From assembly GCF_000367345.1 (NCBI RefSeq), contig NZ_BARE01000008.1, forward strand, positions 1-64,000: a DNA stretch of 64,000 nucleotides, written 5' to 3'. The stretch comes from Sphingobium xenophagum NBRC 107872. Lineage in GTDB: Bacteria > Pseudomonadota > Alphaproteobacteria > Sphingomonadales > Sphingomonadaceae. This document shows positions 9,015 to 17,425 of this stretch, piece by piece. Each line of letters starts with the position of its first letter. Position 1 is the stretch's first letter. Below the pieces are notes generated by a model, which made no database searches, was not told where the DNA came from, and was given only the letters and a program-made list of their open reading frames with translations. Made by a program: the position numbers and the translations under genes.

Positions 9015-10366
9015 CCGCTTCTGCCATGCCCGCCGTGCCCGACGCCCTGGCGCAGGCCGACAACGCCACCCTGCGCCGCGCGATCGCCGCGTCGGCGCTG
9101 GGCAACGCCACGGAATGGTTCGACTATGGGATCTACGCCTATGGCGTGACCTATATCTCGGCCGCGCTTTTCCCCGGCGAGGTGGACGATGCGGTGCTGT
9201 TCGCGCTGGCGACCTTCGCCATCTCCTTTCTGGTGCGGCCTCTGGGTGGCCTGTTCTGGGGACCGATGGGGGACCGGCTGGGGCGCAAGTCGGTATTGGC
9301 GCTCACCATATTGCTGATGTCGGGCGCGACACTGGCTGTCGGCCTCATCCCCTCCTATGCGCAGATCGGCTGGGCCGCGCCTGCGCTGCTGATCCTGCTG
9401 CGGATGGTGCAGGGCTTTTCGACCGGCGGCGAATATGGCGGCGCGGCGACCTTCATGGCCGAATATGCGCCCGACGACCGGCGCGGCTTTTATGGCAGTT
9501 TCCTGGAGTTTGGCACGCTGGCGGGCTTTTCGTTCGGCGCGGCGCTGATGCTGGGCTTTTCGCTGCTGCTGGGTGACGCCGCGATGCATGACTGGGGGTG
9601 GCGCATCCCGTTCCTGGTGGCCGCGCCGATGGGCCTGATCGGCATGTATCTAAGGTCGCGGATGGAGGATACGCCGGTGTTTCGCCAGCAGGCCGCCGAA
9701 GGCAGCGGATCGCCGCCGCTTGCACGGCTGTTGCGCGACCATAAGCGGCCGATGCTGGTCGTCGCCGGACTGGTCGTGGCGCTCAATGTCGTCAACTATA
9801 CCCTGCTCAGCTACATGCCGACCTATTTGCAGCGCCGCATCGGCCTGTCCCCGGACGAAGCGTTGATCGTGCCGATCATCGGCATGCTGTTCATGATGCT
9901 GTTCCTGCCCTTTGCCGGGCATATGTCCGACCGGGTCGGCCGGCGGGCGATGTGGCGCCTGTCGCTCGTGGGCCTGCTGGTGGCGGTCGTGCCGCTCTAC
10001 ATGCTGATGGCGACGGGGTTGGTGGGCGCGATTGTCGGGTTCGTGCTGCTGGGCCTGCTCTATGTCCCGCAACTGGCGACGATTTCCGCAACCTTCCCGG
10101 CGCTGTTCCCGACAGCCGCGCGCTTTGCGGGCTTCGCCATCGCCTATAATATCTCGACGTCGCTGTTCGGCGGCACCGCGCCTGCGATCGGCAGCGCGCT
10201 GATCGGCTGGACCGGCAATGAACTGATGCCCGCTTTCTACATGATGGCGGCCTGCGTCATCGGCCTGATCGCGCTCCGCTTCATGCCGGAAACGGCCGGT
10301 CGATCGCTGCACGACGATCCGTTCGTGCGGGCCGGCATGCGGGATCAGCATGAGCCGTCCAAATGA
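9011..10366 (+). CDS. MFS transporter, metabolite:H+ symporter type (ProP-like), candidate ectoine uptake
   Basis: A 451-residue membrane protein with the landmarks of the metabolite:H+ symporter branch: ALGNATEWFDYGIYAYG in helix 1, PLGGLFWGPMGDRLGRKSVL between helices 2 and 3, and QGFSTGGEYGGAATFMAEYAP in helix 4. ProP, the proline/betaine/ectoine osmoporter, belongs to this branch (known). The protein ends shortly after the last helix and lacks ProP's long C-terminal coiled coil, so ProP-type osmosensing is doubtful. Being last in the ectoine block, it plausibly recovers ectoines from the medium (inference). A strong hairpin follows immediately. Confidence 0.88.
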   Translation: MTASAMPAVPDALAQADNATLRRAIAASALGNATEWFDYGIYAYGVTYISAALFPGEVDDAVLFALATFAISFLVRPLGGLFWGPMGDRLGRKSVLALTILLMSGATLAVGLIPSYAQIGWAAPALLILLRMVQGFSTGGEYGGAATFMAEYAPDDRRGFYGSFLEFGTLAGFSFGAALMLGFSLLLGDAAMHDWGWRIPFLVAAPMGLIGMYLRSRMEDTPVFRQQAAEGSGSPPLARLLRDHKRPMLVVAGLVVALNVVNYTLLSYMPTYLQRRIGLSPDEALIVPIIGMLFMMLFLPFAGHMSDRVGRRAMWRLSLVGLLVAVVPLYMLMATGLVGAIVGFVLLGLLYVPQLATISATFPALFPTAARFAGFAIAYNISTSLFGGTAPAIGSALIGWTGNELMPAFYMMAACVIGLIALRFMPETAGRSLHDDPFVRAGMRDQHEPSK

Positions 10367-10394
10367 ATAAGCCCGCAGGATTGCGGGCTTATTC
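10365..10394. terminator. Perfect 13-bp hairpin ending the ectoine block
   Basis: GAATAAGCCCGCA and its exact complement are separated by a four-base GGAT loop, overlapping the last transporter's stop codon. Without a long T tract it may act in both directions, since the next gene on the right is transcribed toward it. Confidence 0.8.
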
Positions 10395-10472
10395 ACTGGC
10401 GGTCTGCTGGTTCCCCGTGATGCTGTTCAGGCCCTCTGGTCAGTGCTGACCCCTGGCCGTCACAGCCATGGA

Positions 10473-12932
10473 TCAGCCGACCAATATGTCGTCCAGCGCA
10501 TAGGTCTTTTTGACACCGGCCAGCGTGGCAAAGGTGTAGGATTGCCCGGATAGCGTGGCGATGATGTCGAGGCCGTCGGGGCCAAGATGGGTGGAGAAGG
10601 TCACGGCCGGGTGATCGTGCCGAAGGTCGCTGACGTCGATATGATCCTTGCGGAATTCGAAGTCGGCGATCGTGTCATGACCATCGTTGAGCGAATGGAA
10701 CATGAACGTGTCCGCGCCGCCCTTGCCATAGAGCAGGTCGTCGCCGCCGCCGCCTGAGATCACGTCATTGCCAGCATTGCCGACGATCTGGTTGGCAAGG
10801 CTGTTGCCGATGACGGTCGTGGCGTCCTTCGTGTTGACGATGACATTTTCGACATTGGTGTCGATCGAGTAGCTCGTCCGGTAGAGCAGGACCGTATCGG
10901 TGCCCTGATTGGCATGTTCGATGACATAATCGCCCACCTTGTTGATGGCGTAGCTGTCGTCGCCCTGGCCGCCGCGCAGGATGGCGGCGCCATTGCCCGA
11001 CAGCTTGTCGTTGGTTTCCGCCCCGACGAAGCTGTTGAGCTGCTTGTCCAGGCTCACCTTGTAGGTGGCGTTGGCGCCTTTCGCCGCGCTGCCCGCGTCC
11101 TGCATGTCGAAATCGGTGGCCGTCAGGCTGTTCATGTCCCTGTTGTCGAGGATGATCTGACGACCGCCCGACAGGTTGACCACCGTATCCTGACCGACCT
11201 GCTGCATCGCCGCCTTCAGCGCGCCGAAGCTTGCAAATTCATCTCCAGCCATGTGGATGATGTCGCCCGCGCTGAAATCAGTGATGCGGGTGACTGCGTC
11301 GGCCTTGCCCACCAGGAATATGTCATTGCCTGCACCGCCGCTGAGCAGATTGTTGCCCGCGCCGCCGATCAGCAAGTCATCGCCCGCATTGCCGCGGATG
11401 ATATTGTCGCCGTCATTGCCGATGCCCACGGCGCCTTCGGTCCGGGTAATCTCCAGATTTTCGGTATGGTCAGGCATCACCATATAGCGCGATGTCGCAA
11501 CGATGGTGTCGATGCCGCCGCCAGCCTTTTCCACGACCTTGGCCGCTTCGATATTGCTGACGATATATTTGTCGTCGCCCAGGCCACCGGCAAGCGTGCC
11601 GCTCTTGAACATCAGCAAATCGTTGCCGTTCGTGCCCTGGTTGACCGCGACGCGCCCGGTTTCGCCACCCTCTGCCCATTTCAGACCCGGTTCAACCGGC
11701 TTCGATGGCGCGGTCTGGGCCTCGCTCGGCACCTGGGGGACGACCGGCTTTTCCGGAACGCTGGGCGCTTCCGGTACGCTGGGCGCTTCCGGCACGCTGG
11801 GCGCTTCGACCTCCTTGGGCGTTTCCGGGGCGCTGGGCGCCGGGGCCGGGGCCGCGCCAGCCAATTTGTCCAGCACGTCCTGCAGGCTGCCCAAAACGCC
11901 GGTCGTCGCGGCGGTGATGGCCGCCACGGCATTGTCGGCGAAGGACACGGTGTCGCTGCCGGCTTCGATGAACAGCGTCTTGGTATCGCGCGTGATGAAA
12001 TTGTCCGTCACGCTGATATTGTGGCTGGTGAAGGTGCCATATTTGGTGGCGGCCGAATTGCCCACCAGGACGGCGGTGTAATAGCCTTCCGCCGCTTCGA
12101 GATAATTGCCCGTCGCAACCGAATCGACCGCGCCGCGAAAGGCGAGGGGACGTTTGCCGACATCTTCCACACGGTTGCCGACCACGGTGACATCCGACGC
12201 CTGGAAGGCGTCATAGCCTTCTAGCATCTTGTAATTATAGGATGTCCACCCACCCACCGAGATGCCGTCAGCCGTCACGCCATGGACGTAATTGTTGGAA
12301 ATCAGGATGTCCGACGATCCGCCCTTGGCAAAGATCGCCGCGCTGGTTCCGGTATTGCCGCTGACGTCATTGTGCGAAATCACGCCATGGATGATCGACA
12401 TGAAGTCGATGCTTTCGTCGATGCCGCCGGTAATGACATTGTTGGTGACGACGACGTTGGAGCCGCCATTCGCCTTCACGCCATCCTGCACCACATTGTC
12501 GATCACGTTATTCTTGATAACGATGTTCTTGATGGGGTCGGTATAGTCGTTGCCGTTCTGGCTGAACTGAATGCCGTTCTTGCCGCCGGTGATGTGAAAG
12601 CCGTCGACGATGAAATTTTCGGTGCCCCCGCCGCCGATCGTCGCCATCGTGTCGCTCTTGGCCGTGATATGGGCGGCCTGTGGGCCGTCTGCCGAAATCA
12701 GCCAGATGGGCGCGCTGTCGGTTCCGCTGACATTGCGTGGGATCAGGACATTTTCGACATAGTCGCCGGCCTTGACCATGATGGCCGCGCCGGGCGTCGC
12801 TGCATCGACGGCTGCCTGAATCGTTGTGAAGGGTTTTTCCGCCGATCCGTTCGGCTTCCCCCGATAACTTGCATCCCCGTCGACCCATATTATTTTCGTG
12901 GGCGTGACGTCGCCCCAGAGATCTTCAGTCAT
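10473..12932 (-). CDS. Secreted right-handed beta-helix protein with RTX repeats
   Basis: An 819-residue protein with no signal peptide. Residues ~12-345 are a parallel beta-helix (KIIWVDGDASYRGKPNGSAE, PGAAIMVKAGDYVENVLIPR, then many N-x-V/I-turn coils such as NNVIDNVVQDGVKANGGS). A linker at ~360-410 repeats PSVPEA three times. Residues ~430-800 are Ca-binding RTX units (GNAGDDLLIGGAGNNLLSGG; GNDVISGGGGDDLLYGKGG). The C-terminus YALDDILVG is hydrophobic, as in type I secretion signals. RTX proteins leave by type I systems; a matching PrtD/HlyD pair is at 27.1-30.2 kb. The helix closely resembles that of the protein at 31765-33000. The fold suggests a polysaccharide lyase or epimerase, but no catalytic motif is assigned. 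A GGGAG site precedes the ATG. Confidence 0.85.
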   Translation of the reverse strand: MTEDLWGDVTPTKIIWVDGDASYRGKPNGSAEKPFTTIQAAVDAATPGAAIMVKAGDYVENVLIPRNVSGTDSAPIWLISADGPQAAHITAKSDTMATIGGGGTENFIVDGFHITGGKNGIQFSQNGNDYTDPIKNIVIKNNVIDNVVQDGVKANGGSNVVVTNNVITGGIDESIDFMSIIHGVISHNDVSGNTGTSAAIFAKGGSSDILISNNYVHGVTADGISVGGWTSYNYKMLEGYDAFQASDVTVVGNRVEDVGKRPLAFRGAVDSVATGNYLEAAEGYYTAVLVGNSAATKYGTFTSHNISVTDNFITRDTKTLFIEAGSDTVSFADNAVAAITAATTGVLGSLQDVLDKLAGAAPAPAPSAPETPKEVEAPSVPEAPSVPEAPSVPEKPVVPQVPSEAQTAPSKPVEPGLKWAEGGETGRVAVNQGTNGNDLLMFKSGTLAGGLGDDKYIVSNIEAAKVVEKAGGGIDTIVATSRYMVMPDHTENLEITRTEGAVGIGNDGDNIIRGNAGDDLLIGGAGNNLLSGGAGNDIFLVGKADAVTRITDFSAGDIIHMAGDEFASFGALKAAMQQVGQDTVVNLSGGRQIILDNRDMNSLTATDFDMQDAGSAAKGANATYKVSLDKQLNSFVGAETNDKLSGNGAAILRGGQGDDSYAINKVGDYVIEHANQGTDTVLLYRTSYSIDTNVENVIVNTKDATTVIGNSLANQIVGNAGNDVISGGGGDDLLYGKGGADTFMFHSLNDGHDTIADFEFRKDHIDVSDLRHDHPAVTFSTHLGPDGLDIIATLSGQSYTFATLAGVKKTYALDDILVG

Positions 12933-13152
12933 GAAAAAATACTCCCGCTGCCCGATACGGATAGGCGAGAGCGACTGAACACCGTGTAATATGGTAGAGT
13001 TAACTTCAGATTAGGTATAAAAATATTTCGCGGTCATCCGTTATAGCTTTCTGGGCCGGATGACGTCCGAAAATCTACACTATATCCTGTGGCCACAGCC
13101 AGGAAAATTGCGCGGCCTACTTGGTGGGCGCTTTATCTTCTATCATGACCAT

Positions 13153-13180
13153 GGGCGTCGATGCAACGGCATCAACGCCC
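13153..13180. terminator. Hairpin after the giant RTX gene
   Basis: GGGCGT and ACGCCC flank GATGC-AACG-GCATC, giving an 11-bp stem with one C-A mismatch, just beyond the stop of the leftward 13193-16957 gene. There is no clear U tract. Confidence 0.5.
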
Positions 13181-13192
13181 GCGACTATGCGA

Positions 13193-16100
13193 TCATAGAA
13201 TGATATAGTCGGCGCTGCTGAGCGCAGTGACGTTCAGTATCTGAAAACTGTTCTGGATGCTGTTGTCCGCCGTCGCGATGGTCCACAACTGCGTGGCGTT
13301 ATTATAGGTCAGTGTCGCACCCGGCCCATATCCTGAAAATTCCAGCCGGTCGCCGGTCGCTACCCCGGCCCCCTCGAAATCGGCGATTATGTCGCCCTGG
13401 ACATGCCCGACCTTGAACTGGAACGTATCCTCGCCCAACCCGCCATAGAGCGTGTCAGCGCCGCCATCGCCCGAAATCTTGTCCCGTCCGCCGCCGCCAT
13501 AGATGATATCGTCGTCGGCGCCGCCGGATATGACGTCATTGCCGTTGCCGCCGGACAATATGTCGAAGCCCTTGCCGCCGGTCAGCCGATCGGAACCGGC
13601 ACCCAGCGTGATGATGTCGTCGCCCGATCCGGCCGAATAGTTGATGGTTTCAAAGCCGGTAATCTGCGTGCCGTCGGCCAGCGTGACGATCACCCCGGCC
13701 TGTTCCTGCAACGAAAGATCGACAATCTGCGCGTCGCTGAACTGCGACCGGTTGAGGGCCAGCGTATCCTTGCCCGCGCCGCCGATCAGCATCAGGTCGG
13801 GATCGTTGCTGGTCACGATGTCGTCGCCCGCGCCCGCATCGATCCAGTCGAACCCGCGGCTGCCATCAATCTTGTCGATGCCATTGCCGCCCTGGATGAT
13901 GTCGTCGCCATTGCCGCCGTAGATCAGATCGTCGCCGTCCATGCCCTCGATCACATCATTGCCGTCGCCGCCCGAAATCTGGTCGGCATAGGCACCGCCG
14001 CGCAGCAAGTCCGACCCGCTGCCGCTCGCTATCTGCAAGGTTTCGATATTGACCAGGCGGGTACCGTCGAACAGTTCCAGGATCGGGCTGTTATTGGCGT
14101 TGAACGAACTTGTGTAGCTGATGTCGACGAAGATGTCGGCGGTTGCGGTCGACCGGTCGAGATAGATGGTATCGATATTGTGGCCGCCATCGATCAACCC
14201 GTCGGCGTCATAGCTGATCAAAAGATCCTTGCCGTCGCCGCCGCGCATGACGTCGCGGCCAGCGCCGCCATCCAATATATCGTCGCCCGCTTCCCCGGTC
14301 AGGCGGTCGTCGCCCACGCCACCATAGAGGCGGTCATGGTCTGCGCCGCCATCCAGTTCGTCATTGCCAGCGCCTCCGAACAGGTCGTCATCCCCGGCGC
14401 CACCGCGCAACTTGTCGTTGCCGATATTGCCATAGAGCCGGTTGCGGCCAGCGCTGCCGCTGATCGAGGTATCCTGATCACGCAGCGTATAGACGTCCTC
14501 GATCGAACTGGTGCCGACCTTGTACACCGACGCATTGCGGGTCAGGATGACCGCGTCATGGCCGCCACCCGCGGCTTCGATGGCCTGGTCGTTCCGGTCG
14601 TCGAACACATAGATGTCATCGCCCAGGCCGCCATACATCATGTCCGCGCCACGCTGGCCGCTGATATAATCCGCCGTCGCATGGCCCGACCGGTCGCCGT
14701 ACAGCACATCGTCGCCCGACTTGCCGATGATCTGGTCGCGGGCCACCGCGATGCCACCGTCGACACCGCCGACAAATCCATATTGTTCCGGGTCATATGT
14801 GGCGAGCGGATCGAAGGCGGCGTTGCCGCCCAGATCATAGGTCGTGGCTCCGGGCGCATTGGTGAACAGCGCCTTGCCCTTGAAGATATTGTCGGCGAAG
14901 CTGATGTCGTCGGAAAAGCCGGTCAGCCCCCTGGGAATATATTGTTCCGCAACGCCGTAAAGGCTGGCTGTGACGCCCCGCGCGACATTGGAAATATTGG
15001 CCGTGTTGAACAGATTGTCGGTGACCAGCACGTCCTGCGCGCCTTGCAACAGCAGCGAAGTGGGATAGTCGGTCGCGATGTTGCCGCTCACCACGGCATG
15101 TTTCACTTCATAATTGACGAAATGCGCGCCGTCCCCGTCCGCGCCGACCTCGATCGGCAGATAGGCGATGCCGGTGGGGCTGCCGATCTTGATCGCGGGG
15201 CCTTCGGTCGAGCCGATCACATTGTTGCGGATTTCGACGAAAGTCGAACCGCCCTTCACCGTGATCGCGGAATCGCCGGTGTAATCGCGTCCGTCCAGCG
15301 CTTCCCATTCATCCTTGGACGTGATTTCGTCAATCACATTGCCCTGGATCAGCAATTTCGACGTGCCAACAAAATCGATGCCCTGTTCATGCGCGCCGAT
15401 GATGCTGTTGTTGACGATCTGGATGCCAAAGCTCTGGGCGATGTGGATCGCGTCAATGCCCCAATCGGTGAAGACATTGTTGATCAGGAGGATATTTTCG
15501 ACCTTGTCGCCCGCATAGCCTTCCTGAAAGGCGGCGTTCGCACCGAAATTGCGGCTGACCAGATTGACGCCATAGGTACCGATCGTGTCCGATCCCTGCA
15601 CCGTGAACCCGTCTATCACCCAATTGGCGGTGCCCCGGCCAGATATGGCGCTTGTTTCGGCGACTGCGGGCGGCGCGATGACGGCCGCGCCCGCGCCATC
15701 GGCGGAAATCAGCCGAATGGGGGCGTCGGTCGTGCCCTCGACACTCAGGTTGAGCGCTTCATTATAGGTTCCGGCCCGCACCATGATGTCGGTGCCTGGG
15801 CCTGCATTGTCGATCGCATGCTGGATCGTGGCGAAGGGGGAATCGGCGCTGCCGGTCCCGGCCGCGTCATCGCCGGTCGTCGACACCCACAATATGGTGG
15901 TGGCTGGCGGCGCGTCGCTGAAGATGATCGTGTCGTGGGCGGCCTTGATCGTGATGTCGATCGATTTCTGAAAGGTGAAACCGGTCGAATCCTCGACCTG
16001 GACCACGACGGTGCGCTGCGTGCCTGCGCGAATGTCCAGCGCGCTGTTGACGACCAGCTGGTCGCCGACGACGGCGAAGGCGCCGCCAGCATCGTCCACC

Positions 16101-16957
16101 AGCGAATAGACATGAGTGTCGCCCTTGTCCGGATCATCCAAGAACAATTCGCCCACCGGAGTGCCGATGTCCGAAAATTCATTCACCCATGTGGTGTGCA
16201 GGCTAAGGTCCAGCGGCGCGTCGGGCGTGTCGTTGACGTCGACGCGGAAAATGATCTGGGCTCTGTTGGGGCCGTCTGTGGCAAAGACGGTCAGGTTGAA
16301 CCAGTTGGAAAAATCCTGCGGCATCTGGCCCGAAAAGGTCATGGTCGCCGGATCGAAGCTGAGCCAGCTGTTGACGTCCGAACCGACGCTGCCGCCGAAG
16401 GTCAATATGCTGTCCGGATCCTCAAACAGGCCGGTCGCCGGAATCGTAACGGAAAAGAAACTATCCTCCTCGACCACCAGGTTGGGCAGGGTTCCAATGA
16501 CGAAGGGCCGTTCCGACACGGTCAGGTCGAAGGCCAGCGTCGCGCTGTCGCTTTGATCGCTGGCGTTCAGGAATATCGTATAATCATGGTGCCCGTCGGT
16601 CGGGCCACGACCGCTGAACGTCAGCGTGTCGGGCGAGAAGGTCAGCCAGTCGGGCAGGGCGGACCCGTCGGACAAGGTGGCGCTGTAGGTCAGCGCGTCG
16701 CCATCGGGATCAATGAAGAATGTCGCGGGTATGACGAGAGAGTAGGGCGTGTTCTGACCCGTCAGCTGACCTTCGATCACGCCATTGACCTGCGGCGGGC
16801 TGTTCACCGGCGGGGGTGGCGGCGAATCGCCTTCCGGATCGCCCGTGCCGGTATCAGTGCCGGTATCAGTGCCTGTATCGGTACCGGTTTCGCCATCCTC
16901 TTCAGCGACATAGTCGGACGGGACAATATCAAATTCAAATAGCCCGTCTGTCGTCAT
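13193..16957 (-). CDS. Giant secreted protein: cadherin-like/putative-Ig domains, beta-helix and RTX repeats
   Basis: About 1254 residues from the ATG at 16957 (TTG 17008 and ATG 16972 are also in frame). Order: an acidic GTDTGTDTGTDTG repeat and PPPPP linker (~17-50); two putative-Ig/dystroglycan-like cadherin domains (~50-245, each with D-P-D-G-D/W-L-x-F features); a third cadherin-like domain (~250-340); a right-handed beta-helix (~356-735, opening TTILWVSTTGDDAAGTGSAD); and a long RTX block (~740-1210) with many GGxGxD units. The C-terminus is SSADYIIL. There is no signal peptide; type I secretion is expected. The helix is a diverged relative of those at 10473 and 31765. It may be an adhesin with an enzymatic helix or a matrix-bound polysaccharide-active protein; the substrate is unknown. 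Confidence 0.85.
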   Translation of the reverse strand: MTTDGLFEFDIVPSDYVAEEDGETGTDTGTDTGTDTGTGDPEGDSPPPPPVNSPPQVNGVIEGQLTGQNTPYSLVIPATFFIDPDGDALTYSATLSDGSALPDWLTFSPDTLTFSGRGPTDGHHDYTIFLNASDQSDSATLAFDLTVSERPFVIGTLPNLVVEEDSFFSVTIPATGLFEDPDSILTFGGSVGSDVNSWLSFDPATMTFSGQMPQDFSNWFNLTVFATDGPNRAQIIFRVDVNDTPDAPLDLSLHTTWVNEFSDIGTPVGELFLDDPDKGDTHVYSLVDDAGGAFAVVGDQLVVNSALDIRAGTQRTVVVQVEDSTGFTFQKSIDITIKAAHDTIIFSDAPPATTILWVSTTGDDAAGTGSADSPFATIQHAIDNAGPGTDIMVRAGTYNEALNLSVEGTTDAPIRLISADGAGAAVIAPPAVAETSAISGRGTANWVIDGFTVQGSDTIGTYGVNLVSRNFGANAAFQEGYAGDKVENILLINNVFTDWGIDAIHIAQSFGIQIVNNSIIGAHEQGIDFVGTSKLLIQGNVIDEITSKDEWEALDGRDYTGDSAITVKGGSTFVEIRNNVIGSTEGPAIKIGSPTGIAYLPIEVGADGDGAHFVNYEVKHAVVSGNIATDYPTSLLLQGAQDVLVTDNLFNTANISNVARGVTASLYGVAEQYIPRGLTGFSDDISFADNIFKGKALFTNAPGATTYDLGGNAAFDPLATYDPEQYGFVGGVDGGIAVARDQIIGKSGDDVLYGDRSGHATADYISGQRGADMMYGGLGDDIYVFDDRNDQAIEAAGGGHDAVILTRNASVYKVGTSSIEDVYTLRDQDTSISGSAGRNRLYGNIGNDKLRGGAGDDDLFGGAGNDELDGGADHDRLYGGVGDDRLTGEAGDDILDGGAGRDVMRGGDGKDLLISYDADGLIDGGHNIDTIYLDRSTATADIFVDISYTSSFNANNSPILELFDGTRLVNIETLQIASGSGSDLLRGGAYADQISGGDGNDVIEGMDGDDLIYGGNGDDIIQGGNGIDKIDGSRGFDWIDAGAGDDIVTSNDPDLMLIGGAGKDTLALNRSQFSDAQIVDLSLQEQAGVIVTLADGTQITGFETINYSAGSGDDIITLGAGSDRLTGGKGFDILSGGNGNDVISGGADDDIIYGGGGRDKISGDGGADTLYGGLGEDTFQFKVGHVQGDIIADFEGAGVATGDRLEFSGYGPGATLTYNNATQLWTIATADNSIQNSFQILNVTALSSADYIIL

Positions 16958-17425
16958 GCCTGTCAATCCCATCTGGATGTCAAAAGGAATGAGACACAAG
17001 TGCCTCAAATCGCTTTATTTTCTTGCATGAGATGTCGTTTCCGGACGCCTGGAACGCGGTGACATTTGTCCTGCCCGAAAAGGCTAATCAAAGGTTAAGC
17101 ACAACGCAAGCGCAGCAAAAATCTGTTCGTCGCAAAATCGTCATTATATTGTCCTGTATTGATACGGACTTGCGCCGAGTTTGCGGGGTTAACGCAGGCG
17201 CGAGGCATTATTCGATTGAATCTAAAATATTTTTTCAGCGAAGATGCGATGGTGGAGGCGCTTTGCGCGCGCTTATTTATACTTTGCACGCCCTGTTCGC
17301 CCTGAGCCTGCCTATCTGCGCAGTTGCCATGGTGCGCCGCGATAACTTATGGCAAGGGGTGGTGACGGCGCGCGGGGTCGGCCGGGTCGGGGCCTGCACG
17401 CGAAACCGGCGGGACGGTGGGGGCT
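16958..17425. other. Intergenic divergent region, AT-richer
   Basis: A gap of 468 bases between the leftward giant RTX gene and the rightward acyltransferase. I see no supportable gene. An imperfect dyad lies at 17151-17169 (GTCC-t-GTAT-TG-ATAC-GGAC). The gap probably holds both promoters. Confidence 0.5.

Noticed and set aside
10473..12932. Mannuronan C5-epimerase (AlgE/AlgG) annotation
   Set aside because: Fold and RTX architecture agree, but the DPHD catalytic motif is absent and no alginate genes are nearby.
13400..14740. Regularly spaced repeats resembling a CRISPR array
   Set aside because: They are imperfect 27-bp-periodic codons for nine-residue RTX units within a coding frame, without conserved repeats and unique spacers.
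13403..16942. Very long + strand open frame (1179 codons) opposite the giant RTX gene
   Set aside because: It mirrors the repetitive GC-rich RTX/helix codons of the minus-strand gene, and its translation is low-complexity Ala/Val/Asp/Arg with no recognisable domain. The same holds for 10914-12224 and 3171-4733.
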